From Sphingomonas sabuli (GTDB taxonomy: Bacteria; Pseudomonadota; Alphaproteobacteria; Sphingomonadales; Sphingomonadaceae), in NCBI RefSeq assembly GCF_014352855.1, contig NZ_CP060697.1:2066001-2130000 (forward strand): a DNA stretch of 64,000 nt, read 5' to 3'. The position numbers and the translations under genes were made by a program. Numbering within the stretch: position 1 is the first letter of the stretch; every line of letters begins with the position of its first letter. Under the pieces are notes generated by a model that searched no databases, was not told the origin of the DNA, and saw nothing but the letters and a program-made list of their open reading frames with translations. Below, piece by piece: positions 17,646 to 27,325 of the stretch.

Positions 17646-17972
17646 CCTTCCTTCGGCAAACCCGGCCTGGGCGATCCTTCGGCCTTACACCCGCAGCACT
17701 TCGACCACGGCGCTAGGGGCATCGAGGTTCTCGGTGGCGGCGAGACCGGTCCGCGGGACGCGCGGCCCTACACCGACCTCGGCAGCAGCCTCGCCTACGC
17801 CGGCTATCGCCACTTTTGCCTGAACCAGCGTCGATGACACCGTCGCAAAGCTGCGGGATCGCTGCGTCACCATCGTCACCGAGCCCTTCGTGCTCGAAGC
17901 GATCAGTCTCCGGCTCGCCTTTTTGCCGACCCCTTCGGCAACCTCACCGAACTTGCCGAGGTGTTGCCCTGA
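17646..17972 (+). pseudogene. Remnant of a VOC (glyoxalase/bleomycin-resistance fold) gene
   Basis: Reading from the base after the tRNA-Thr CCA gives PSFGKPGLGDPSALHPQHFD and, further on, YTDLGSSLAYAGYRHFCLN, then a stop at the TGA near 17838. One base over, the reading resumes as VDDTVAKLRDRCVTIVTEP and FVLEAISLRLAF, and after a further shift ends FADPFGNLTELAEVLP-stop at 17972. The last block is the typical VOC C-terminal pattern (AFxxDPxGNxxEL). At least two frameshifts and a missing N-terminal portion (no start codon) mark it as dead. No function is expected. The truncation point coincides with the tRNA 3' end. Confidence 0.75.
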
Positions 17973-17999
17973 TCGGCCGCTCGCTCAGCCGCCCGCAGC

Positions 18000-20603
18000 C
18001 TATGGCAAAGCGGCCAGGCGCGCCGACAACTCGTCCTTACGGAACGGCTTTTCGAGCCGGGCAAACTCGGGCGCCAATCCCTCCGTTTCGGCATAGCCGG
18101 AGACGATCAGCACTTTGAGGTCCGCACGGTCTGCCCGCAGGGCGCGTGCCAGGTGGACGCCCGACATGCCGGGCATAAGATGGTCGCTGACCAGCAGGTC
18201 CGGGGTAAGACCGCGCTGGACCTCTTCAAGGGCCTGTTCGGCCGATCCGGCCTCGACGACCTCGTACCCCAATTCTCCCAGCATATCGGCCGTGCTGAGC
18301 CGAACGAGCTCCTCGTCATCGACCAGCAGAACCAGGCCGGAGTGGACGCCCTCGGCAATCGCAGGGGCGGCGCCCATCGCGCTGCGCGGCTGTTCTTCAC
18401 TCAAAGGCAGCCAAAGGTGCACCGACGTGCCGGCGCCCGGTGCGCTGTCGATCGCGAGTCCGCCGCCAAGTTGACGGGCGAGACCATGGACCATCGACAG
18501 GCCAAGACCCGTTCCCTTGCCGATCCCCTTGGTCGAGAAGAACGGTTCGACTGCCTTCGCAACGATGTCGGCCGGCATGCCCTGGCCCGTGTCGCTGACC
18601 GTCAGTCGGACGTAGGTTGCGGCGTCCAGGGCGGCGGCATTGTCGGCGCCAAGCTCGTCCACAGCGGCCGTCAGGGTCAGCGTTCCGCCCTCCGGCATCG
18701 CGTCGCGAGAATTGACCGCAAGGTTGAGCAAAGCCATCTCGAGCTGGTTGGGATCCGCATGCGCGGACGGCAGGCCCTGTTCGACTTTCGTGTCCAGCGC
18801 GATCTGCGGTCCCAGCGTGGTCGTCAGAAGCTCCCGCATGTTCGTGACCAGCGCGCTCAGGTCGACGCCCTGCGCCTGCAGCGGCTGCCGTCGTGCGAAG
18901 GCCAGAAGGCGCTGCACCAGGACCCGCGCCCGTTCGGCCGACTGGATGGCGCCGGCGATCAGCTTCTGATGCCGCGCGGTGCCCACCTCCTCTCGCCGCA
19001 ACATGTCCAAACCGCCCAGGATCGGCGCGAGCAGATTGTTGAAATCGTGCGCGACGCCGCCCGTCAGCTGCCCCATCGCCTCCATCTTCTGCGATGCGCG
19101 CAGCTGTTCTTCGGCCGCCTCGAGCCTGCGCTCCGCCGCGATTCGGTCGGTGACGTCGTAGGATGTGCTGGCCGCCCCGATCCGTTCGCCGTCCTTGTCC
19201 AGCAGCGGATCGAAACGAACCTCATAATAGCGGCGATCGCGCGCGCTATCGCCGAATTGCTCGACCACATGAAACGTTTCGCCCGCCAGGGCGCGTGACC
19301 AGATCGCTTCTTGCTGCGCGCGATCTTCCGGACGGTCATCGAAGAGCGACAGGAAATGGTCCCCGACCGCTGGCCTGCGCCCGTAGATCCTTTCGAATGC
19401 ATCGATGTTGACGCGATTGATCGCCAGGATTCGCCAGTCCGGGCCAAGGGCCGTGACCGCGGCCCCGGAACCGTCGACGATATCGCCAAAAGTCTTGCGT
19501 TCGGCGAGGGCCCGCGCGACCCGCTCCTCCAGCGTGTGGTTGAGCTCCGCCAGCGCCGCCATGCTCTCGCGCGTTCGCGCCTCGCTCCGTACTCGCTCGA
19601 CGTGGGCCCAGGACCGGTTCGTGATTTCGCGAATGACGGCCAGGTCGTGGTCCGACCATGTGCGTGGCCGCCGGTCGTGGATCGCCATCAAGGCCTTGAG
19701 CCGACCCTCGACGACCAGCGGCATGCAGATCGTTGCGGCGATGCCGATGTCCTGAAACGTCTTGGCCTCGTGCGGCGCAAGTTCGATCGCATTGTCGTTG
19801 ACGATGAGCGGTCGCCCGGCATGCAATTCGACCAATGCCTTCTGGCCGAACGCCGCCAGGCTGTAGTGGCCGACGATGGATTGCGACCCCGGGGCCGCCC
19901 AATCGCCGCGGATAGTGAAACCGTCCTCGTCGTCGTCCATATCGGCATAGGCGCAGCTCGATATGCCAAGGTGCTCGCCGACCATCCGCGTCGTGATCGC
20001 CAGTATCTCGTCGGCATCGCCGACGGTCGCTACGGCCTGTCCGACGTCGTAGAGGAAGCGAAACAGCGCCTCGCTTTCGGACAGACGCGCCTCCGCCATC
20101 ACCTGTTCGGTCACGTCGAACACAAAGGACAGCACCCCGGCCGGCGCCCCGCTGCCATCGCGGACCGGCGTATATTCAAGATCCATCCAGACGCGTTCGG
20201 CAACGCCGTGACGCCACAGCTCAAGCTCCTGCCGTTCGAACCTAAGCGCAGTGCCTTCGAGGCCGGCGGCGATGACCTGCTCGTTGAATTCGCGCGCTTC
20301 CGGCCAGACTTCCAGCGCCGACTGCCCCAGTGCCTCGGGGTGACGTGGACCGCACACCGCGGCATAGCCGTCGTTGTAGACAAGGATGCCCTGCGGACCC
20401 CACAGCAGAGCGGCGGGAACTGGCGCTGCGAGGGTCGTCTGGACGAGGATGCGAAGCTCGGCCGGCCACTGGTCGATCGGACCGAGCGCCGATTTTGCCC
20501 AGTCCATCTGGCGGATGAGATCGCCGGTAGCGCCGCCACCAATCAGGGGCGCCCCATCGCCCGGGATGATAGCCGTGCCCAAAACGCGAACCACCCGTTC
20601 CAA
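18000..20603 (-). CDS. Hybrid sensor histidine kinase with PAS, GAF and receiver domains
   Basis: 867 residues from a TTG at 20603; a GTG three codons later is possible and the first ATG would remove part of the domain start. A PAS domain spans about 50-165 ([19 protein letters not shown]), GAF about 180-335, a second PAS about 375-490, then the HisKA H-box [13 protein letters not shown] (phospho-acceptor His519), the HATPase N-box around N631, DTGQGMP and [12 protein letters not shown], and a C-terminal receiver (D762/D763, phospho-site D807, K852). No transmembrane segment is evident, so the signal is cytoplasmic. There is no separate response regulator next to it. The stop lies 28 bases from the VOC remnant. 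Confidence 0.93.
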   Translation of the reverse strand: MERVVRVLGTAIIPGDGAPLIGGGATGDLIRQMDWAKSALGPIDQWPAELRILVQTTLAAPVPAALLWGPQGILVYNDGYAAVCGPRHPEALGQSALEVWPEAREFNEQVIAAGLEGTALRFERQELELWRHGVAERVWMDLEYTPVRDGSGAPAGVLSFVFDVTEQVMAEARLSESEALFRFLYDVGQAVATVGDADEILAITTRMVGEHLGISSCAYADMDDDEDGFTIRGDWAAPGSQSIVGHYSLAAFGQKALVELHAGRPLIVNDNAIELAPHEAKTFQDIGIAATICMPLVVEGRLKALMAIHDRRPRTWSDHDLAVIREITNRSWAHVERVRSEARTRESMAALAELNHTLEERVARALAERKTFGDIVDGSGAAVTALGPDWRILAINRVNIDAFERIYGRRPAVGDHFLSLFDDRPEDRAQQEAIWSRALAGETFHVVEQFGDSARDRRYYEVRFDPLLDKDGERIGAASTSYDVTDRIAAERRLEAAEEQLRASQKMEAMGQLTGGVAHDFNNLLAPILGGLDMLRREEVGTARHQKLIAGAIQSAERARVLVQRLLAFARRQPLQAQGVDLSALVTNMRELLTTTLGPQIALDTKVEQGLPSAHADPNQLEMALLNLAVNSRDAMPEGGTLTLTAAVDELGADNAAALDAATYVRLTVSDTGQGMPADIVAKAVEPFFSTKGIGKGTGLGLSMVHGLARQLGGGLAIDSAPGAGTSVHLWLPLSEEQPRSAMGAAPAIAEGVHSGLVLLVDDEELVRLSTADMLGELGYEVVEAGSAEQALEEVQRGLTPDLLVSDHLMPGMSGVHLARALRADRADLKVLIVSGYAETEGLAPEFARLEKPFRKDELSARLAALP

Positions 20604-20686
20604 CTTGCCGACACGCGCGATGTTAGTCTCAGCGCTTTAAGGGGTAAATGTCAGAAAGCACTCCGCGTGCGCCCGCATTCGGGGCT

Positions 20687-22120
20687 TTAGCGCGGAACGA
20701 CCGCGGCTTCCCGATCCACCGCGGCTGCAAGACGCTTGAGCCGCTTGAGCACACCTTCGTTGACGAGGTCCGCATCGGCCCGGGCGAGGTGGAGTTCGAC
20801 CGCATCTTCGGTGGCAACCAGTTTCGATTGATCGAGGATCGCGGCCACGCCGCCGGACAGGCGCTGACCTGCGCGAATGGCCAGGCCCCAGGCGCGCGCT
20901 CGCTGGACGTCGCCCGGCTTGCACAATTGCAGCAGCTTGGTGTCGGCCAGATCGTCATTGTCGAACGCGCAGGACAAGGCCTCGGCAATCAGCACGCGCC
21001 CGGCGATATCGATGCCGACCCAATTGGCATGCAGCGCGACTTCGACCGCCTGTTCGGCGCGGAACAGCGGATTGGCGCGCCACGCGACATCGGCAATGAA
21101 ACAGGCCGCAAGCCGCAGCCGCGCAAGCTTGGGCGGATCGTCGAAACAGCCGGCCATCCAGCGGTCGAGACTGGCGCCGTGACCGTCGCCGAACCCCTCG
21201 GCCTCGCTCAGCGCCTGCGCCGCTGCCACCAGCGGATCGCGGCGCTGCTCCGTCCGGCTGAGCCGCGAGAAGAGCAGGCCTTCGCGAATGCCGTACGTCG
21301 AAACGATCAGCCAGCGGGGAGTCAGACGTTCGACCAGGATCGACAGCAGGAAGGCGGCCGCCGGCGCGGCCGCCAACCGGCTCGACGCGATCTTGCCGCT
21401 CCATTGCGGATCGGGGTTCGCAACCAGCTTCTGCAGCTCTGCGGCGCGGGCGGCCAGCATGCGGTAATTGTGCAGGATCGGCAAGGGATGCTGGTTGATC
21501 AGCGCGTCGATCCGCGCCAGCGCCCGCCAGGATCCGCCGACTAGGTACAGGTCGCGATCCCCCGCGCAGTCCAAACTGGCCGCGTCGATCGCTTCCTCCA
21601 GCATCCGCCGCGCCGTGCGCCGGTCCGTGTCGACCCGCAGCACGCCCAGCGGCAAGGACAGGCCGTGGCCGGTGCAGCCGCCGGCAACTTCGACCAGTTC
21701 CAGACTGCCGCCGCCAAGGTCGCCGACGATGCCGTCCGCCCAGGGGATGGCCGAGATCACGCCAAGCCCTGCCAGCCGCGCTTCCTCTTCCGGCTCCAGC
21801 ATCTTGAGCGGCAGGCCAAGCGCCTTGATCTCCCGCGCGAACTCGGCCCCGTTACTGGCATCGCGCACCGCCGCCGTGGCGATCACGCTGGTGCGGCCCG
21901 CGCCGAATTGCTTCACGATCAGCTTGAATCGCCGCAGCGCTTTCAGCGCCTTGCGCGCGGCGGAGTCCGAGATCCTGCCGGTATCGGACAGCGACTCGCC
22001 GAGCCCGGCGAAGGTCTTTTCGTTGAACAGCGGGATCGGCACCCGCTGGTCGCCCGAATACACGACCAGCCGGACCGTATTCGAACCGATGTCGATGATC
22101 GCAACAGGTTTGTGCGACAT
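20687..22120 (-). CDS. ppx: Ppx/GppA family exopolyphosphatase
   Basis: 477 residues, starting 6 bases after the ppk stop on the same strand. The ASKHA-fold phosphate loops are visible: IIDIGSNTVRLVVY (about 9-22) and VGDLGGGSLELVE (about 140-152), with the Glu of ATAAVRDASNG nearby. A C-terminal helical domain of the Ppx/GppA long form follows. It removes terminal phosphate from polyphosphate and/or pppGpp. Pairing with ppk argues for polyphosphate as substrate, giving a synthesis/degradation pair under one promoter. Confidence 0.93.
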   Translation of the reverse strand: MSHKPVAIIDIGSNTVRLVVYSGDQRVPIPLFNEKTFAGLGESLSDTGRISDSAARKALKALRRFKLIVKQFGAGRTSVIATAAVRDASNGAEFAREIKALGLPLKMLEPEEEARLAGLGVISAIPWADGIVGDLGGGSLELVEVAGGCTGHGLSLPLGVLRVDTDRRTARRMLEEAIDAASLDCAGDRDLYLVGGSWRALARIDALINQHPLPILHNYRMLAARAAELQKLVANPDPQWSGKIASSRLAAAPAAAFLLSILVERLTPRWLIVSTYGIREGLLFSRLSRTEQRRDPLVAAAQALSEAEGFGDGHGASLDRWMAGCFDDPPKLARLRLAACFIADVAWRANPLFRAEQAVEVALHANWVGIDIAGRVLIAEALSCAFDNDDLADTKLLQLCKPGDVQRARAWGLAIRAGQRLSGGVAAILDQSKLVATEDAVELHLARADADLVNEGVLKRLKRLAAAVDREAAVVPR

Positions 22121-22126
22121 GTTGGC

Positions 22127-24307
22127 TTAGCGGCCGCGCTGGAACCGCAATTTGGGTACCCTTCGGCCCTTTTTCAGCGCCTGGCCGCGACCCGACAGCG
22201 AAACGTTGCGCATGAAATAATGGTGGAGGTTGAATTCATGGCCCGCCTTGGGCTCCAGGCGGTCGTACGTGCCGTCGGCCTTCAACCGCCAGCTCTGCTC
22301 GTTGTCGAGGAGGTTTGCGAGCATCACCTGATCCAATATCTGCGCGTGAACCGTCGGGTTCTCGATCGGTAACATGTACTCGATGCGGCGGTCGAAGTTC
22401 CGCGGCATCCAGTCCGCGGAGCTGATGTAAACGCGCGCTTCGGGGTGCGGCAGTTCGTGACCGTTGGCGAAGCACCATAGCCGCGCATGCTCCAGAAAGC
22501 GGCCGACGATCGACTTGACGTAGATCTTCTCCGACATCCCCGGAACGCCCGGACGCAGGCAGCAGATGCCGCGCACGACAAGGTCGATCGGAACGCCCGC
22601 GCAGCTCGCCTCGTACAATTTGTCGATGATCTGCGGGTCGACCAGCGAGTTCATCTTGGCCCAGATGCCGCAGGGCTTGTCGGCGCGGGCTGCGGCGATC
22701 TCGGCGTCGATCAGGGCAAGCAGGCTCGTGCGCATCCCGTGCGGCGAGATCACCAGCTGGCGCAGGTTGCGCGGCTCCAGATAGCCGGTGATGTAGTTGA
22801 ACAGCTTGGCGACATCGCGGCTGATCTTGGCGTCGGCGGTGAAGTAGCTGAGGTCGGTATAGATGCGCGCCGTCACCGGATGATAATTGCCGGTCCCGAA
22901 ATGGCAGTAGGTGCGATAGCCCTTCTCTTCGCGGCGAACGACCATCGACACCTTGGCATGCGTTTTCCAGTCGATGAAACCATAGACGACCTGCACGCCG
23001 GCCCGCTCCAGCGCGCTTGCCCATTCGATGTTCTGCTCTTCCTCGAATCGGGCCTTCAGTTCGATCACGGCGGTCACCGACTTGCCCGCCTCGGCGGCGT
23101 CGATCAGCGCGCGAATGATGCGCGACTGCTTGCCGGCGCGGTACAGCGTCTGCTTGATCGCGACCACGTCGGGGTCGGCTGCGGCCTGCTGCACGAATTC
23201 GACCACCACTTCGAAGCTTTCGTAGGGATGGTGCACCAGGAAGTCCTTGGCGCGGATCGCGGCGAAGCAGTCGCCGCCATATTCGCGCACCCGCTCTGGA
23301 AAGCGCGGATCGAACGCCGGGAATTTCAGGTCGGGGCGGTCTTCCTCGACGATGCACGACAGGTCGGCCATGCCGAGTAATCCGCGCGTTTCGGATACGA
23401 TGGCGTTCGCGGCGTCGAGTCCGTCTACGACGATCTCCACCAGTGCCTCCGGCATTTCGGGCTCCAGCTCCAGGCGAACGACGCGGCCCCGGCGGCGCCG
23501 CTTGATCGCGGTGCGGAAGTACCGGACCAGATCCTCGGCCTCTTCCTCCACCTCGATGTCGCTGTCACGGATGATGCGGAACGCGCCCCCGCGCAGTAAT
23601 TCGTGCTTGGGGAACAGGTAGTCGATGTTGCGCCGGATAAGCGTTTCCAGCGCGATGTAGCGCGCATCTTCGCCCGGGATGCGGATGAAGCGCGGCAAGG
23701 CCGCCGGCAGCATGACCAGTTCGTAGATCGACGCGGCGCGTCCGCGGCGAAGTTCGAACACCAGGCTGAAGCCCCGGTTGGGGATGAACGGGAAGGGATG
23801 CGAACTGTCGATCGCCTGCGGGGTCAGCAGCGGGAAGATCTGGTTGCGAAAATGCTGGTACAGCCAGGCTTCCGCGGCCTCGTCGAGCGGCTCGTCGCCG
23901 ACGACGCATACTCCCGACTGCGCAAGCGCGGCGCGAAGTTCGTCCCACACCTCATGCTCGCGAGTCGCCAGCGTGTCGGCCGCCTCGGTAATCGCCGCCA
24001 GCTGCTGCGCGGGCGTGCGGCCGTCGGCCGACCGGTTTTCTATACCCAGCGCCTGGTGCGCCTTGAGTCCCGCGACCCGGACCATGAAGAATTCGTCGAG
24101 GTTGCTGGCCGAGATGGACAGGAAGCGCAGCCGTTCGAGCAGCGGGTAGTGGGGATTGCGAGCCTCCTCGAGCACGCGTTCGTTGAACGCCAGCCAGCTC
24201 AGCTCGCGATTGAAGTAGCGATCCTCCGGCGGCACGTTCTTGATCGCAGCCTTGGCTGCGCGAGTGGAGCTTCGCGGCGCGTTCAATCGCTTTTTCGCTT
24301 TCTTCAT
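22127..24307 (-). CDS. ppk1: Polyphosphate kinase 1
   Basis: 726 residues, within the usual PPK1 length. It opens with a basic 25-residue tail and then RYFNRELSWLAFNERVLEEA, the conserved PPK1 N-terminal block. The catalytic domain has the PLD-like histidine in KTHAKVSMV (about His450, equivalent to the autophosphorylated histidine of the E. coli enzyme), CHFGTGNYHPVTARIYTD, and LEHARLWCF followed by YISSADWMPRNFDRR. It polymerises ATP gamma-phosphate into polyphosphate reversibly. Followed by ppx after 6 bases, and divergent from the Lys-rich protein gene across 77 bases that carry both promoters. Confidence 0.98.
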   Translation of the reverse strand: MKKAKKRLNAPRSSTRAAKAAIKNVPPEDRYFNRELSWLAFNERVLEEARNPHYPLLERLRFLSISASNLDEFFMVRVAGLKAHQALGIENRSADGRTPAQQLAAITEAADTLATREHEVWDELRAALAQSGVCVVGDEPLDEAAEAWLYQHFRNQIFPLLTPQAIDSSHPFPFIPNRGFSLVFELRRGRAASIYELVMLPAALPRFIRIPGEDARYIALETLIRRNIDYLFPKHELLRGGAFRIIRDSDIEVEEEAEDLVRYFRTAIKRRRRGRVVRLELEPEMPEALVEIVVDGLDAANAIVSETRGLLGMADLSCIVEEDRPDLKFPAFDPRFPERVREYGGDCFAAIRAKDFLVHHPYESFEVVVEFVQQAAADPDVVAIKQTLYRAGKQSRIIRALIDAAEAGKSVTAVIELKARFEEEQNIEWASALERAGVQVVYGFIDWKTHAKVSMVVRREEKGYRTYCHFGTGNYHPVTARIYTDLSYFTADAKISRDVAKLFNYITGYLEPRNLRQLVISPHGMRTSLLALIDAEIAAARADKPCGIWAKMNSLVDPQIIDKLYEASCAGVPIDLVVRGICCLRPGVPGMSEKIYVKSIVGRFLEHARLWCFANGHELPHPEARVYISSADWMPRNFDRRIEYMLPIENPTVHAQILDQVMLANLLDNEQSWRLKADGTYDRLEPKAGHEFNLHHYFMRNVSLSGRGQALKKGRRVPKLRFQRGR

Positions 24308-24384
24308 CGGGGGTGTTTGTAGCGGCTTTGAAACAGGAGTGTATTACGGGCGTATGACTTCAACGCTTTGACAGGAGAAAATCG

Positions 24385-24759
24385 GTGGCGAAGGGCAAAA
24401 CCAAGAAGGCGGACGGAGCGAAGAAGAAGGCGCCGACAGCGGCGGCCAAGGCAGGCTCGAAGAAAACCACCGTGCGCAAGGTCCAGGACAAGGCGGTCGA
24501 ACTGGCGCACAACCCGCTGGTCACCGAAGTCGTCGCGGCAGCGCTGGTCGCGACCGCAGCCGCGCTGAAGAACCCGAAGAAGGCGCAGGCCCTCGCCGCG
24601 TCCGCCGCTGACGAGATCGGCGAAGCCGGCGCGCACGTCGCCAAGCAGGGCAGTGCCCTGTGGACGTTGGCGCTCGACATCGCCCGGCGCAGCGTGGATG
24701 CACTGGGCCAGGAAGCCGCCGCGCCGAAAAAGGCCAAGCCGAAGAAAAAGAAGAAATAA
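24385..24759 (+). CDS. Lysine/alanine-rich small protein, histone-like composition
   Basis: 124 residues from a GTG with an AGGAG Shine-Dalgarno. Both ends are lysine-rich (residues 1-35 and the last 12, ending in PKKAKPKKKKK), while the middle (about 38-105) is Ala-rich and predicted helical: ELAHNPLVTEVVAAALVATA. No cysteine and no signal peptide. The make-up resembles histone-H1-like or AlgP-type proteins of bacteria, which bind polyanions. I do not recognise a named family. It is divergent from ppk1-ppx with only 77 bases between them and ends at a strong terminator, so a link to polyphosphate or nucleoid binding is plausible but inferred. Confidence 0.7.
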   Translation: MAKGKTKKADGAKKKAPTAAAKAGSKKTTVRKVQDKAVELAHNPLVTEVVAAALVATAAALKNPKKAQALAASAADEIGEAGAHVAKQGSALWTLALDIARRSVDALGQEAAAPKKAKPKKKKK

Positions 24760-24793
24760 GCGGTCGTTCGAACGACTTTGCCGACCGGAACTG

Positions 24794-24824
24794 AGGGTCG
24801 CGGTTCGCCGCGGCCCTTCATTTT
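24794..24824 (+). terminator. Rho-independent terminator after the Lys-rich gene
   Basis: A 10-bp stem (AGGGTCGCGG at 24794-24803 with CCGCGGCCCT at 24808-24817, one T-G wobble) closes a TTCG tetraloop and is followed by TCATTTT. It lies 35 bases after the stop codon and separates this gene from the TonB-receptor operon. Confidence 0.8.
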
Positions 24825-24970
24825 GTGCCGTGAAAGCGGCTCGCCGCGCCCGCCGGCCGTTTCATTTCGGCAACGCATTCTAATCGACACAAGATCGTCA
24901 CCGTGCCTTCGCGGAAGAGTCTTCGCCCGTCCCTAATGCCCTGGGCAAATCAAAGCCTTGGGGTATCACA

Positions 24971-27325
24971 ATGCGTTTATCATCATCCTTGTTGCTGTCC
25001 GCTGCGGCCCTTGCCGTGCCTCTTTCTCCGGCGCCGGCCCAGGAGGCGGAGGTCAGCGGGTCGGTCGATCCCACCGAGAATTCCGATGACCCCGAATCCG
25101 CGAACGACATCGTCGTCCTCGGCGTGATCGTCTACCGCAACCGCAGCGATGCGGCCGAACCGGTCCTCACCTATGACAGCGAGTATTTCCAGCGGTTCGA
25201 ACCGCTGACCGCGGGCGACGCGCTCAAGCGCGTGCCGTCGGTGACTTTCCTCAGCGACGTGCTCGAAAGCGACGGCGCGCGGCTCCGCGGCCTCGACCCG
25301 GGATACACCCAGATCCTCATCAACGGCGAAAAGGTGCCGGGCTCCAACGTCGACCGAAGCTTCTTCCTCGACCGTATTCCGGCCGAATTGCTCGACCGGG
25401 TCGAAATCGTCCGCTCGGCCTCGGCGCGGCGCAGCGGTGACGCCATGGCCGGTACGCTCAATATCGTGCTTCGCGACGGCTACAAACTCGACGGCGGCTA
25501 CGCCCGCGTCGGCGGCCTTCGCTTCGACGACGGCAAGCTGAAACCCAGCCTTGGCGCGGTATGGGGCGGGCAAGTCGGCCCGGGGCGGATGCTGCTCGGC
25601 GGCAACATCCAGGGGCGCTACAATCCTAAGAAGAAATCCAGCTTTCGCTTCGGCGATTCGCCGGAGAACAATACCGATTACGCGACCGACGAGTTCGACA
25701 ATCGCGAGGACCAGGACGACACGCGCAACGGCACCGACTATGCGCTCAACGCGACCTACGGGATCGAAGGCAGCAATACCGATGTCGAAGTCGGCGGGTT
25801 CTACGTCCGCACCGACCGCACCGAAAGCGAACGTTCGCGCGAATATTCCGACCCGACCGCATTGACCGGTCCGGTCGGCGGCACCGTCGGCGGCGACTTG
25901 CTGACCGACAACAGCCAGTTCGAGGATATCGACCAGCATAATTATTCGCTGACGGGCAAGGCGAAGCATCGCTGGGCAGCGGGCGAGACGACGCTTCGCA
26001 CCGGCTATTCGCGCTTTGTCGAGGACGTCGTATCGACCGAAACCGAAATCGACTTCGACACCGACGAGGATCCGCCCGCTTACGAGAGCGAGCGCACGTT
26101 GCAGGATATCCGCGACCGCGAGTTCTCGCTCGGCCTCGAACATTCCATTTCTGTTGGCGGCACGACCAAAGTCTCGTTCGGCGCCTTTTACCAGGACAAG
26201 GATCGCGACACCGACGTTTCCTCGGCCGAGGCGGAAGACGACCTGACCGAGGCGTTTCGCAGCAGCTACGATCCGTTCGGCGCCGGACCGGGAGAATTGA
26301 ACCCGCAATTCGAAGAGTTCGAAGCCGTCACCGGCGGGCTCAACACCATCGAGGAGAAGCGCCGCGACGTCTTCGCCCTCGTCGAAGGCGATAGCGCGGC
26401 GGTGAAATGGGAAGCCGGGGTGCGGCTGGAAACGACGCGCATGGCAATCGTCGACCTCACCGTCGATCCCGAATTCTCGGAAAGCCGAAGCAAGTCGAGC
26501 CTGTTGCTGCCGTCCGCGTCGGCCAAGATCAGCCTGACCGACAGCGACCGCATCACCGTATCCGGCGCGCGCACCAACCGCCGACCGCGTTTCGACTATT
26601 TGTCGCCAGCACTGCTCGAAGGTGAGCTGGGCGATAACGACCTGCTCGGCAATCCAGATCTGAAGCCCGAAACGGCGTGGGGCGTCGACGTCGGTTACGA
26701 ACATAAGATCGGCCGCACCGGCGTCGCGGGGGTCAATCTGTTCTATCGCAAGGTCAGCGACCTTGTGGAAATCGCCAACACCGGGCTGGAAGGATCGGAA
26801 GGCGAAGGCACCTTCATCCTGCAACCGCAAAACAGCGGCAACGGCAAGGCGTGGGGGATCGAATTCGACCTGTCGACCAGCCTGTTCATGCTCGGCCTTC
26901 CCGACACCGGCATCTTCGGCAATCTTTCGCTGCTCGATAGCGAGATCGAGGATTTTGCGGGCACCCGCCGCTTCAACGGCCAGCCGAAATATGTCTACAA
27001 TCTGGGCTTCATCCAGGACATCCGGAGCTACGGCGCGGCATTCGGCGCGACCTACCGCAAGCAGGGTTCGGCCAGGGACCGGTTCGTGGGGGAGGAAGTG
27101 CGCACGACCTACGGCGCCGATCTCGAACTGTTTGTCGAGAAACGGTTCGGCAAATGGTTGACCGTTCGCGGCGTCGGCTCGAACCTGCTCAACAGCGCCA
27201 AGCGCGAAACCTTCAACAAGTTCGACACGATCGAGGACCAGCTTGACCGCGATTTCGACGAATATGAACTGGAATCCGAAAAGGCCGGCCCGGTGTTTCA
27301 GCTGATCGCAAGGGCGGCATTCTGA
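24971..27325 (+). CDS. TonB-dependent outer-membrane receptor
   Basis: 784 residues. Signal peptide about 1-23 (ending PAPAQ). The plug domain spans about 48-165 with LKRVPSVTFLSDVLESDGAR, RLRGLDPGYTQILINGEKVPG and VEIVRSASARRSGDAMAGT, followed by a beta-barrel ending in the aromatic FQLIARAAF (terminal Phe, the BAM signal). It is a TonB-driven importer of a substrate above porin size. Its stop overlaps the phytase start by one base (TGATG) and PhoX follows, so I infer uptake of phytate, a lower inositol phosphate or another organophosphate. Siderophore transport is the default alternative and cannot be excluded from sequence. Confidence 0.92.
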   Translation: MRLSSSLLLSAAALAVPLSPAPAQEAEVSGSVDPTENSDDPESANDIVVLGVIVYRNRSDAAEPVLTYDSEYFQRFEPLTAGDALKRVPSVTFLSDVLESDGARLRGLDPGYTQILINGEKVPGSNVDRSFFLDRIPAELLDRVEIVRSASARRSGDAMAGTLNIVLRDGYKLDGGYARVGGLRFDDGKLKPSLGAVWGGQVGPGRMLLGGNIQGRYNPKKKSSFRFGDSPENNTDYATDEFDNREDQDDTRNGTDYALNATYGIEGSNTDVEVGGFYVRTDRTESERSREYSDPTALTGPVGGTVGGDLLTDNSQFEDIDQHNYSLTGKAKHRWAAGETTLRTGYSRFVEDVVSTETEIDFDTDEDPPAYESERTLQDIRDREFSLGLEHSISVGGTTKVSFGAFYQDKDRDTDVSSAEAEDDLTEAFRSSYDPFGAGPGELNPQFEEFEAVTGGLNTIEEKRRDVFALVEGDSAAVKWEAGVRLETTRMAIVDLTVDPEFSESRSKSSLLLPSASAKISLTDSDRITVSGARTNRRPRFDYLSPALLEGELGDNDLLGNPDLKPETAWGVDVGYEHKIGRTGVAGVNLFYRKVSDLVEIANTGLEGSEGEGTFILQPQNSGNGKAWGIEFDLSTSLFMLGLPDTGIFGNLSLLDSEIEDFAGTRRFNGQPKYVYNLGFIQDIRSYGAAFGATYRKQGSARDRFVGEEVRTTYGADLELFVEKRFGKWLTVRGVGSNLLNSAKRETFNKFDTIEDQLDRDFDEYELESEKAGPVFQLIARAAF

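Noticed and set aside
17685..17879. A 64-codon minus-strand frame in the tRNA-Thr to kinase gap
   Set aside because: It is antisense to the VOC remnant, which has clear family residues on the plus strand.
24340..24384. A Pho box between ppk1 and the Lys-rich gene (ATGACTT...TTTGACAG)
   Set aside because: The half-sites are spaced 14 rather than 11 bases and match poorly; not called.
24880..24970. A Pho box upstream of the TonB receptor
   Set aside because: Only a loose match (CGACAC...CGTCAC) to the 11-bp spaced PhoB repeat was seen; not enough to call.
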